Assembly (NCBI GenBank): GCA_031216915.1
Contig: CM062289.1
Span: 448,284,910-448,348,909 of the forward strand
Origin: Pictodentalium vernedei
Lineage: Eukaryota > Mollusca > Scaphopoda > Dentaliida > Dentaliidae
DNA length: 64,000 nucleotides
Direction: 5' to 3'
The position numbers and the translations under genes are program-made. The stretch's first letter is position 1. Each line of letters starts with the position of its first letter. Below the pieces are notes generated by a model. That model saw nothing but the letters and a program-made list of their open reading frames with translations. It did no database searches and was not told the origin of the DNA. This document shows positions 25,801 to 38,300 of the stretch, one piece after another.

Positions 25801-28800
25801 GGTAATGGCCAGGGGGTGATCTCGACCCACTTTGGATATTATAATTACAGGCGCACGTTACAAACAATTTTTATGTACAAAATATTATTTGTTAAAAAAT
25901 CGTAACTGACTACCCCAATCATAGTATGATGGGGGTATCCAGTTATGATTTTGTTATTTTAAATATTATTATATAAAGACATTATACTGTCCAGAACTGC
26001 TACAGTCTTCGGTTCGTCTGCCGGACCTTAATGAAAATAGTAGTGGCACTTGCTTTGTCTTCTCATTGACGAATGAAAGCATGGACGCTGAATAATTGCG
26101 TGAAAGGTTTGCGAACAACCTGTAAATTAAAATTAAAAACATGCATTTAATATAGCTAGTGAATAAAAGAATTAAATCTGATTAAAACCCAATTAGGAAT
26201 CAAATCCGTCGTATTTTACACAGAATTTATCGAAATTTATTTTTATAAATTCTATGTAAAATATGACGAATTTAAGATCTTTAAATAAAAAAAAATGTTT
26301 CTCTATCAAAATGAAGGCTTAGTGAAAAACCTATAGTTTCTGATTGAAACACAATTTTTACAGTATGCCATTCAAACTGATGTGTCTTGACATCCATATT
26401 TGCGAGGTTTTATTATAAATTTTTATAATTTTATAAGAATACATTTTCCGATCTAACACACTTATCTTATATAGACTTATAATATTTACATGTAAGCATT
26501 CCTATCAAAATTGTATTTTCCTAATCTCCTTTATAAGAAAAAATACACACCTGTATTGCACATTCTATGCGTCCATTGCTCGCAGTTATCACATTGTATT
26601 CCTTCTTGTCTCGGACGAACAATTAAGTTACACTGCCTGCAGCAGTTGTTTTCCGATATGTTGGAAGCTGTTGATGTCCTGCAAGGGTTTTGCAGCGGTT
26701 GATACGGTTGTTTATTCGTCTGGTGTTTGGCCGTTTTATCCTTTTGAGGTTGTTTAGAAAGGGCTCTTACCTTGTCGGCAAATGATACCCCACCGTCAGT
26801 GGTGAATGTTGGCGTCGCCGGTATCGTTTCCGTTGCGTTACTGTCTGCCGATTTCCCACCATTGTGGATCTCCGCACTGGTTGTTACTACTGTAACATCC
26901 ATAGTGTCCGAAGTCTCAACGACAACAACACCCGGCAATCCTGAAATGAAAGGTTTTAGCGCGCCGAAGGCGCGCAGGGACGATGTGGGATTTACAAATC
27001 CCTTGCGACCCGGTTAGCCTTATTTTATTTCACTTGGATCTTGGATCACACAGGCCTAGCTTTCCTATTGCCTCAAATGGGGTCTGAAGGGGTATGCACG
27101 CGGTTAGAATTCCCGGCAGTTTGCATTGGAGTGATAGATTGTCAAAGACCAAACCCTTAACGCCATTAAGACTATTAGAGAGTGGGCAATCCTGATGAAT
27201 GAAAGGTTTTAGCGCGCCGAAGGCGCGCAGGGACGATGTGGGATTTACAAATCCCTTGCGACCCGGTTAACCTTATTATTTTTCCCTTGGATCACACAGG
27301 CCTAGCTTTCCTGTTGCCCAAAATGGAGTCTGAGGGGGTTATGCACGCGGTTAGAATACCCGGCAGTTTACGCCGGAGTGTTAGATGGTCAATACTCAAT
27401 CCCTCAACGCCTTTAAAACTATTAGAGAGCGAGCTCTATTCGGTTCCAGTTCGGCGATGGTAGAGGTTTGAGTCCCACCATGGTGGCGAGCCAGAATGTA
27501 ATGCTGTGCGATGGCAAGTTTAAGGGAAGAAGAGAAAAGAAAAACAAACAGCAACGCCGGTTTGGTAGCGGCCCGGGTATATGACCATAGCGGTTACAAA
27601 AAAGAAGTGGAGAAAGCTCCAACAGTTTAGTTTTAAGAAACCGGGAGTCATCCATCAAGCCTTCTGGGAGATAGGATGCCGTATGTGATTTTGAGGTATC
27701 TGGTTATCCTTCGGGAATTCCAAATGACCTCCTCCACCCCCCCCCCCAAAAAAAAAACCCCCAAAAAAACACTCACTGACACACACCCTCAAGCCCTTAA
27801 AAGGGCTGTTAAATCTTTATTCAAATGTTTATTTATATCAAATGTACACTCGTTCCCAGCCAGACAAGCTTGTTTCAATCCTTGCCTAGCGTTTGGTGGT
27901 TTCTTGTATATGTTGCAGAATGGTAGGTTGCACCAATTCCTCCTACGCTTTGTCTACCATTTCCATGCGTCTTCTTGATAAGAGTGTTGCAAGAAAATTT
28001 GAGAATGTTCAGTTAGAAAAGTTATAGGTAGAGAGAAAGATAGGTATCCGCTATTGTATATTGTGCCTGTTGTGTGATTGTTGCTATGGATGGGGTAAGG
28101 GGTGTGTTTCTTCGGAGCCCACTCCCCACACGCAGAGTTGCGAGGCAATCCTCACAGACTCAATCCTAAAGATCTCAATGAGTAGCGAGGCAATCCTCAC
28201 TGACTCCACGCAGTTTAATTCTATTGAGTAATTTTAATTTACTGTGGATTATTTTGTTTTTCTGTTTAGGGTTCAGTGTTCGTTCAGCTTCACCATTGAT
28301 TCACTATCCTGGAGGATGTGGAGGGTTTTGTTATATAGGGCAATCCTGGTATTCTGGAAGCATCTTTATATACCTTAGCTAAAACTACTCTTGTTTATTT
28401 AGGATATAAGTATAGTTCATCAGTTAAGAACACATAAGCCGCTCGCTGGTTTTGATCTACAGGTTGAAAGTGTGAAAACGATTAGGTACCAGTTATTGTT
28501 TTTATTCATCATTGAATGAACCATACAATTCGAAAATCAACACATGATTAAACTAATTAAATCAAAAGAGTGGTGCGTGATTAGATACTCAGTAGGTATT
28601 TCTTTAGACGCATCGAACTCATTGACATGCAATTGATATGTCAGTGCCAATGTTTGTTTGAAATGATTTTTTTGAATAAACATCATGGACTATTTGACTT
28701 TTATAAAAAAGGACAGCTCCACCCCCAGCATTTCCGCGAGTATCCAAAGTGGGTCGAGATCACCCCAGACCAGTACCGCACTTCTGAACGGGAAAAATAG

Positions 28801-29307
28801 TGGGTCGAGATCACTAAAAGTGGGTCGAAGTCACTCTGGGTCGAGATCACCAAAAGTGGGTCGAAGTCACCAAATCGGGTCGAGGTCACTTTGGGACGAG
28901 ATCGTTATGGGGCGAGGTCACTGGACACCGAGGAAATGAATGAGAAAAATGATATGTTCTTCTTAACAATGCTGATGATAGGGCTGCATGGTATTTCGGT
29001 GTACCTGTCTGTACCAATATCAAAGTTATAGCTGATGGAATACCGTCTGTCAGATATGAGTACCGGTATACCATCACTAATGCTATTCCATTGTGTGGTA
29101 CAGTATTATAATTTTAAAGTTTTCTTGAAAAAAAATATGTACTTTGCGAAAATAGGGAAAACATAGATTAAATGCAAGGGGTTTTATCGATAGGAACTAA
29201 TATTTTCAGAACTGCAGAATTGTTACTTGCTTCAAAAAAATAGGTAAAGCCATACAAAGTTGATTGTCTGTTTCTCAGGCCATTTTTTTTCAAAAAAGCA
29301 TGTAGGT

Positions 29308-29338
<31 letters not shown>

Positions 29339-32300
29339 CTAATTTTTCCCCAGAGGCTTTTATAGAACATTTGCTTCATATTTCAGGGTCTCAAATATAC
29401 AGAATACTGCAAAAATAGTATTAGATGTAAAACTGTACATGTCAGAATAATGCTCTGACAGTCTGACTAATAAAATATGCACATGTATATTTTAAATAGA
29501 AGCTGTATTTTTATTTCGAATAAAACAAATCAACAAAAAAAACATGTCTTGTTTTACTTAATATGCTTTCTACCATCTAAGGTAGTCACCAGTGACGATA
29601 CTCATATTTCAATGGCATCAATTCTGGTATCAAAACCCCCCACCTGGCAACCCTAGATATCAAATTAGGGCTGAGAAGTTGGAGGGTGGGGTGGGGGGGG
29701 GGGCATAAGAGTGAAGGGGGTTGAAATATTGCCTTCAGCAATTGTTCACCAGATAATACAGCTGTTAATTGAATAGCCACTTTGCCATTGAAAATTATTC
29801 AGTTAACAGGAGTATTGAATTAACAGGGATTGTGTCACTTTCCTTATTCTAGAGATAAACTTAGCATTTATTCTATTATATCTTGTTTGACAGAGCTCCA
29901 TGAGCTCTGTCAAACAAGATATAATAGATTAAATGCCTGTACTGGATGTACTGAGGCCAAATAGGGTTATAACCAAAGGAAAAGTGGGAAGAGTCAGGGT
30001 AATTTCTCGACATGTTACAAGATTTTTTATTCAATTAACAGGAGATTACTCTGCATTCAATTAACAGGTCAAATTTGTACTGGAGGTATGGTAAATGGTT
30101 TTGTGTTGGGAAATTATATTCAATTAACAGGGATATACAATAAAGAGATATCCAATTAAGTGGGCTCCACTGTATCTAATGGAAATTATCCAGTGAACAA
30201 TCGTTGAAGGCAATATTTTAACTCCCTTCACTCTGTGGTCAGGTTCAGTACTGGTAGTTCTGTCATAATTATCAATGCAAAATCGGAAATACTTTCCAAA
30301 CTTCTCTGCCACGTCACTCACGGTTGCTTGAAGAAATACACCTTGGAATTTATCAGGCTATCTACTTTTGCCCACAAAACATTCCACGTGTGACAAACTG
30401 TACCCACAAGACCAGGTTTCAACTCCCCATGCCCCACCTGTCCCGTGCACAAACCCTGAAACAGTTCATTGAGTGTGCCATTTGGATTAAAGTCGTCCAC
30501 AATGCACCAACCTAACACAACAGTCAGAGCCAACTTCATTTGAACAGAAATGAGACAGGGCATTTTCTTTCTTTTCTTTATTCAAACTGATATGATTATT
30601 ATTAAAAGAAACGAAAGTGTGAAAATAAGAATATTGAAACATCAAATGGCTGTCAACCTTGACCTACACATTTGCGTTTCCAAACAACTGCTGAAATTTT
30701 TGAGTAAAAAAACACAACCTGGAAACGAAATTTTGTCGAAACCGATCAGTTGCCCCAAACGAGTTCGCCCTGAGAATATATTATTACAAAAACAATCGAC
30801 TGGCACCACCTCCAAAATCGATTCGCTCCATGCCGAAGTCGATTTGCACCATCTCAAAAGTCGAATTGTACCATTTTATGGAATGGTGTGAAACGACTTA
30901 GGGCCGTTTGGGGTTGGTGCGAATTGACCATTCCCCTTTGTGGCTGTTTGTTGTCAGTCTGAAACAGTGAAAGACACTGTCGTTCTGACTGTCGTTATGA
31001 CTTACCTCTTGTAGAATAAAACATTTTCTGTCGTGAATATTGCTAAAATCCACCTACTTTATTAACGTATGATGAAGAATAAGCTTGAAATGTGTTAATT
31101 TTGATTTCGCTAACGCACGCTTTCGGTACTATCGATTTACCGAAATGAGCACGATATCTTGATTTTTTAAAAAAGATTTTTGGGGGTGATAAAAAGGTTG
31201 TATGCGCACCAAAAATGAGCATGCGTGCAGGCCTGAGAAACAGAGGTTCTTTTTTTATGGCCTATTCCAAAGGAAAGACTAATCTAAAGAAAAGACATTA
31301 ATTTCTGAAAAAGTGCTTCCCTTAACAGCAAGCCATAAAACTGTTAGCTGGTTACTTGCCATCCATAGAAGATTTGATTCAAGTCTTTCAGCCATTGTCA
31401 GTTTTAACTCCTGTAAAAACATGGTCTGTTGAACAGGAAAAATCTTAAGTTTACGTGTGTCTGAATCTAGTGTGATTGAACTGGTGTCTGATAATGCATC
31501 AGAGAGCGTTGATCAGCCCAAAAAATAAAAAAACAATAGGCAGTTTATTTAAGAATAAATCTGCTCATCCAAATGTCCAGTGTTGGGTACAGTCATCTTG
31601 CTCATTAGCTCCTTTCATTTTTTTCTTGCTCAAAAAAATTTTTTCAGGGGTCTTCTAAAATAGCCAGTGTCTCTCTGTGCATGCTTCCGTCCCACATTGG
31701 TTTTCTTATGATAACTTTAGTTATAGTAGGCCAAATCAAATGAAATTTAGTGTATAGGTGTATCAACATAAAATATAGGTCAAGTTCGAATTGGGGTGCG
31801 GTCTGACAATTTTTGCCAGAGTTATGCCCTTTTTTTCGACTTTGAAAATTCATCTTTTGGGGGTTTCCCCGATAACTTTAGCTGTTGTTGACCGAAGCAA
31901 ATAACATTTGGTATGTAGATGTCTCAACAGAAAATACATTGGGGTTTGGTCCGACATTTTTTGCCAAAGTTATGTCCCTTTTTTCAACTAAAAAATTCAA
32001 TTTTTTTTCCAATACCTTGAATTGCACACTTTGTTTCGGGAGACATGTGGCCGGACGCCTGTTTATCTTTTTCTTCGGTAGCGCAGTGGCTCAGTGGTAG
32101 ATTTTTATGCTAGAGGTCTCGAGTTCGATCCCCGTCCAGGACTCCCCACATTGTGTCCTTGGGCAAGGCACTTTATCCCTGTTGCCTGAAGGGGGACACA
32201 ATGATGCTGTGTACTAAGGCATACTGAAACGTCGATGGTGCACATGTCTTCAACCACTGTAACCCTGCACGAGCGGAGCTTGAACAGAGTTAGAATAATG

Positions 32301-35300
32301 AGGAACTGACAGTTGCATGTCGATGCTTGGTGGTTCCCTCTGGGTACTCCTGCTTCCTCCACCCGTAAAACTGTCATGGTCACGAATAGCCATTGTGCTT
32401 AAGTTTGTGACTTTAAACACCAATGAATAAACAATCTTTTCCTTAATAACAATGTAAGTCGTCACATGTCAGAGTTATCTTGTGTCGGTATGTCCATATC
32501 AACCTCGTCTCCAAAATATAATCATTGTATGTCATCGAGTGAATGAAATGAGGACCTAAAACTTTTCATTACATTCATTCTGATGAATCAATTCATATTA
32601 CGAAAAGTATGAGAATTATTTTTAGCTCATCTTGACAAAGTCAAGCTGAGCTAATCTCATCGCTCTCCATCCGTCTGTCGTCTGTCAACACCATGTTATG
32701 AGGGTCAGATTCAAGATTGTTCAAACCAAGTCCCTAGGTTAATATTTGGGCTTCCTGCAGAAGCCCAAATTTTAACTTTGTTCAGTATGGGGGTAATTTA
32801 AAAAAATCTTTTTCAGATCCATCAGTCAGAATGCTTTCATATTTGGTATGCAACATCTCTAGGGGGGTCAGATTCAAGTTTGTTCAAATCAGATCCCTAG
32901 GTATATATTTGGGCTCGCAATGGTAGCCCAAATTTTTACTTAGTGCAATATGAGGAAATTTCTTTCAAAATCTTCTTCAGATCCAACAGTCAGAATGCTT
33001 ACATATTTGGTATACAACATCTCTAGAGGGGTCAGATTCAAGTTTGTTCAAATCGGATCCATAGGTTAATATTTGGGCTCGCTCTGTTAGCCCAAATTTG
33101 AACTGTGTTCAAATCGAGAGCTTGGGTTAATATTTGGGCTCCCTATGGGAGCTGGAATTGGCCATTTTGCTGAAGAATTAAAAATTTTGTATTCAGTACC
33201 CTCTAGAGGTGTGTAACTAAGTTTAATCCACTTAGGATGTATTAAGGGGCTTCACAGGGGAGCTCTACATTTTACTTTATGATCAACTGAAGAAAAGGCA
33301 TGATACCCAGATTATTTTTGTCACTCCTGAGGGACTCAAGGATTGACAGTGTAGCCTATGGAGATGGCTTGCTAAATGTACTCATTCTTGGACTCTGTTG
33401 ATATTGTGTTCTGTTCAAGATGAGCGCTTCAGGCCCCTTGGGGCCTCTTGTTTAAAATGAACCCTTGTATCGTATTAAGCATAAAAGTATGTGGAGGACC
33501 ATTGCATATTTTGCTTGATTTTCTCAACTGCTTGCCGATATACCGGTATTATACTGCAGTACTGTTTTTAACCCTTTACCCAACGAATCGGCCGCATCCG
33601 CCCACGTAATATGCTAATTCGGCAGTTGAAAAAATATTATTTTTAAAAAAAAATTCAACAAAACCATATCATGTGATCCCCTCGTGGAACGAGCTCGTTG
33701 AGCTTGTTCCAACGAGGGGTCACATGATATGGTTTTGTTGAATTTTTTTGGAAAAATTTGAAAAAATTATATTTAAAATAATAAATTTTGATATCGTCTG
33801 TGTTGGGTAAAGGTTTAATACCTTTACCAGTGTATGCAGTCCTTGTTGACGATCACAAAATCTTTGCTCAACAGACATTCTTACCTCAGTATATCATATG
33901 AAATCCTTATTTTCAATGGTACTTCTTTCATGCTTTAAAGTTCATGTAACAATTCCTGTTTGCAGAATATGAAACAAGTTACCTTGTACCAACTGGCACA
34001 TAAACCACAGAAAACACCAACAAAAAATTCACAGAAAACACCAGAAAAGAAGAAGAAATCGGACATGCCAGACTTTGTGGCAAAGTATGTGTTTGAATTT
34101 TTTTTCTCTCCTCATAATAGGGTTTTGTAGATAGTACTTCAGAATGTTTCAGTGGTGAGAAATTTTATCAATTTTTCTTAACATAAGTGAATTCATGCCC
34201 CAAAACCTGAAATTTTATTGCTATAAATTTGCATGAAAATACCTAACCTTTTCTCTGCTATAGGTCTGTACTGAATACGGTCCCAAATTTTGATACAGTG
34301 TGCTATATGTCCATACTGAGTCTGGAGTTGTTACATATATAGAATGGATACACTGCACAGTGTTATTCTCAATACAATGCACTTTGTATCAAATGTTAGA
34401 GACAGACAATGTGATGTCAAAAGATTTTTTCCGTTGTTTTTACAGAAATACCCCCGTCAACTGCATGTCAAGCATCCATTTAGAATTACGTGTTATGAGG
34501 TTCTTGAAATGTAAACAAGGCTAAAAAAATTTTTTACAACAGATTAAGTTGTTTCAGAATTATTTGCTGACAATGATAGTGATGCGGGTGATTTAGAATT
34601 ATTTGCTGACAATGATAGTGATGGGGGTGATTTAGAATTATTTGCTGACAATGATAGTGATGTGGGTGATTTAGAATTATTTGCTGACAATGATAATGAT
34701 GCGGGTGATTTAGAATTATTTGCTGACAATGATAGTGATGTGGGTGATTTAGAATTATTTGCTGACAATGATAGTGATGGGGGTGATTTAGAATTATTTG
34801 CTGACAATGATAGTGATGGGGGTGATTTAGAATTATTTGCTGACAATGATAGTGATCGGGGCAATTTAGAATTATTTGCTGACAATGATAGTGATGCGGG
34901 TGATTTAGAATTATTTGCTGACAATGATAGTGATGGGGTTGATTTAGAATTATTTGCTGACAATGATAGTGATGCAGGTGATTTAGAATTATTTGCTGAC
35001 AATGATAGTGATGTGGGTGATTTAGAATTATTTGCTGACAATGATAATGATGCGGGTGCTTTAGAATTATTTGCTGACAATGATAGTGATGGGGGTGATT
35101 TAGAATTATTTGCTGACAATGATAGTGATCGGGGCAATTTAGAATTATTTGCTGACAATGATAGTGATGCTGGTGATCTAGATTTATTTGCTGACAATGA
35201 TAGTGATGGGGTTGATTTAGAATTATTTGCTGACAATGATAGTGATGCGGGTGATTTAGAATTATTTGCTGACAATGATAGTGATGCGGGTGATTTAGAA

Positions 35301-38300
35301 TTATTTGCTTTCAATGATAGTGATGTGGGTGATTTAGAATTATTTGCTGACAATGATAGTGATGGGGGTGATTTAGAATTATTTGCTGACAGTGATAGTG
35401 ATGGGGGTGATTTAGAATTATTTGCTGACAATGATAGTGATGGGGGGGGGGGGGATTTAGAATTATTTGCTGACAATGATAGTGATGGGGTGATTTAGAA
35501 TTATTTGCTGACAGTGATAGTGATGCGGACGATTTAGAATTATTGCTGACAATGATAATGATGCGGGTGATTTAGAATTATTTGCTGACAATGATAGTGA
35601 TGGGGGTGATTTAGTATTATTTACTGACAATGATAGTAATGGGGGTGATTTAGAATTATTTGCTGACAGTGATAGTGATGCGGGTGATTTAGAATTATTT
35701 GCTGACAGTGATAGTGATGTGGACGATTTAGAATTATTTGCTGACAGTGATAATGATGGGGTTGATTTAGAATTATTTGCTGATAGTGATGGGGGTGATC
35801 TAGAATTATTTGCTGACAATCATAGTGATGGGGGGGGATTTAGAATTATTTGCTGACAATGATAGTGATGGGGGGATTTAGAATTATTTGCTGACAATGA
35901 TAGTGATGTGGACGATTTAGAATTATTTGCTGACAAAGTTCGTGAAGCAATATTTGGCTTTGTGATGGGAGGGGTAAGATTTTTGGCCCTGCCCAAAATT
36001 TCTGTTTTCTGAACCGATGGTCAAGTACTTGACACATGCAACATGCAAAAAAAAAAATTTCCGCATCCCCATGGGAACCCTGGGAGCTAAAAATAGAAAT
36101 ATTTTCAAACGCCCATATTTCCATAACCACACGGAACACAGAGCTGTTATTTGGTATGAAGGATCCTTAGGGCCGGTAGAATGGAATGGTAAAAAACATT
36201 GCCATTGGTTATGTTAAGGTGTTCTGTAATGGGCATCGAAAAAATGCTGAGTCAGCATATTTGCAAAAATTTTTAAAAATCTTTTCTCCAGAACCAGTCA
36301 TCAGAATCTTGATATTCGGCATGCAGCATTCCAGTGGGGGTGGGGGGGGGGGGGGGGGTTCTGATACAAGTTTGTTAAAATAAAGCCCTTTGGTTCAATT
36401 TGTGCTCAATATAGGAGCCCAAATTTTTAACATAGAGGAATATTCTTTCAAAATCTTCTTCAGAACCATCAGTCAGAATCTTTTAATGTTTAGTATACAT
36501 CATTGGTATGAGGGTCAGATTCAAGAATATTCAAAACAAGTCCCTAGGTTAATATACGGAAGAAATCCTATCGATTTTCTTCAATTTCCGTCAAAAAATG
36601 TTGCCGCGGCCAACATTCTTAGAACTTACTTTAGTCAAACCACAATATTTCCCTTTGGCACACCCTACAGGGCACATTTATGATTTGATTGCTTTGAAAC
36701 CTGATACGCTTATTTAGGGTGACCTCTAGATGGGAGCTGTCGATTTTCTTCAATTTCCGGCAAAAAATGTTGCCACGGCCAACGTTCGTAGAACTTAGTT
36801 TAGTCTGACCTCAATATTTCCCTTTTATACACCCTACAGGAAACATTTATGATCAGATTGCTTTGAAACCTGGTATGCTTGTTTGGGGAGACCTCTAGAT
36901 GGGTGCTATCGATTTTCTTCAATTTCTGTCAAAAAATGTTGCCGCGGCCAACGTTCTTAGAACTTAGTTTAGTCAGAAGACTCAATATTTCCCTTTGGCA
37001 CACCCTACAGGGTACATTTATGATCGGATTGCTTTGAAACCTGGCATGCTTGTTTGGGGTGACCTCTAGATGGGAGCTATCGATTTTCTTCAATTTCCGT
37101 CAAAAAATGTTGCCGCGGCCAACGTTCTTAGAACTTACTTTAGTCAAACCATAATATTTCCCTTTGGCACACCCTACAGGGCACATTTATGACTTGATTG
37201 CTTTGAAACCTGGTATGCTTATTTAGGGTGACCTCTAGATGGGAGCTATCGATTTTCTTCAATTTCCGGCAAAAAATGTTGCCACGGCCAACGTTCGTAG
37301 AACTTAGTTTAGTCAGACCTCAATATTTTCCTTTGGCACACCCTATAGGGCCCATTTATGATCAGATTGCTTTGAAACCTGGTATGCTTGTTTGGGGAGA
37401 CCTCTAGATGGGAGCTATCGATTTATTTCAATTTCCGTCAAAAAATGTTGCCGGGGCCAACGTTCTTAGAACTTAGTTTAGTCAGAAGACTTAATATTTC
37501 CCTTTGGCACACCCTACAGGGTACATTTATGATCGGATTGCTTTGAAACCTGGCATGCCTGTTTGGGGTGACCTCTAGATGGGAGCTATCGATTTTCTTC
37601 AATTTCCGTCAAAAAATGTTGCCGCGGCCACCGTTTTTAGAACTCAGTTTAGTCAGACCACAATATTTCCCTTTGGCACACCCAACAGGGCACATTTATG
37701 ATTTGATTGCTTTGAAACCTGGTATGCTTGTTTGGGGAGACCTCTAGATGGGAGCTATCGATTTTCTTCAATTTCCGTCAAAAAATGTTGCCGGGGCCAA
37801 CGTTCTTAGAACTTAGTTTAGTCAGAAGACTTAATATTTCCCTTTGGCACACCCTACAGGGCACATTTATGATCGGATTGCTTTGAAACCTTTCATGCTT
37901 GTTTGGGGTGACCTCTAGATGGGAGCTATCGATTTTCTTCAATTTCCATCAAAAAATGTTGCCGCAGCTAACATTCTTAGAACTTAGTTTAGTCAGACCA
38001 CAATATTTCCCTTTGGCTCACCCTACAGGGCACATTTACGATTAGATTTCTTTGAAATCTGGTACGCTTATTTACGGTGACCTCTAGATGGGAGCTATCG
38101 ATTTTCTTCTATTTCTGTCAAAAAATGTTGCCACGGCCAACGTTCTTAGAATTTAGTCTAGTCAGACCACAATATTTCCCTTTTATACACCCTACAGGGC
38201 ACATTTATGATCGGATTGCTTTGAAACCTGGCATGCTTGTTTGGGGAGGCCTCTAGATGGGAGCTATCGATTTTCTTCGGTTTCTGTCAAAAAATGTTGC

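Larger units (their letters stand above)
25649..28929 (-). mobile_element. Mutator-like element, 3.28 kb, 9-bp TSD
   Basis: The 9-bp TSD GAGGAAATG is exact at 25640-25648 and 28930-28938. The terminal inverted repeats are about 200 bp (25649-25840 and 28720-28929), each a cluster of gggtcgargtcac-type units. An inverted pair near 26205-26270 and a 252-bp tandem duplication (about 26941-27430) lie inside. The minus-strand ORF at 26531-26942 has a PHD/zinc-finger-like motif of a kind I associate with MULE-type transposase proteins; no transposase core was seen, so the copy is non-autonomous. Confidence 0.85.
22945..33965 (+). other. BAZ1B intron, 11.0 kb
   Basis: Contains the Harbinger-like MITE with a nested hAT element (22949-24487), a gtcgcc-type repeat with an internal duplication (24582-25020), degenerate interspersed repeat (about 25104-25560), the Mutator-like element (25649-28929), a 2-kb Harbinger-family element (29248-31262) with a nested ttaattg repeat, a degenerate repeat (31650-32050), a SINE (32075-32433), a TTAGCTCA-type element (32622-33453) and a piggyBac-like MITE (33572-33814). 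I see nothing in 28939-29247 apart from a possible hAT-like left end near 28980, nor in 31263-31650. Confidence 0.75.

Noticed and set aside
28980-29680. Possible further hAT element starting TAGGGCTGCATGG
   Set aside because: No matching 8-bp duplication or inverted right end found.
34544-35498. Long frames on both strands over the minisatellite, possible genes or an alternative BAZ1B exon
   Set aside because: The openness follows from a stop-free 39-bp unit. The acceptor-like site at 34557 would join exon 5 in the wrong phase and the frame has a stop upstream and no start context.
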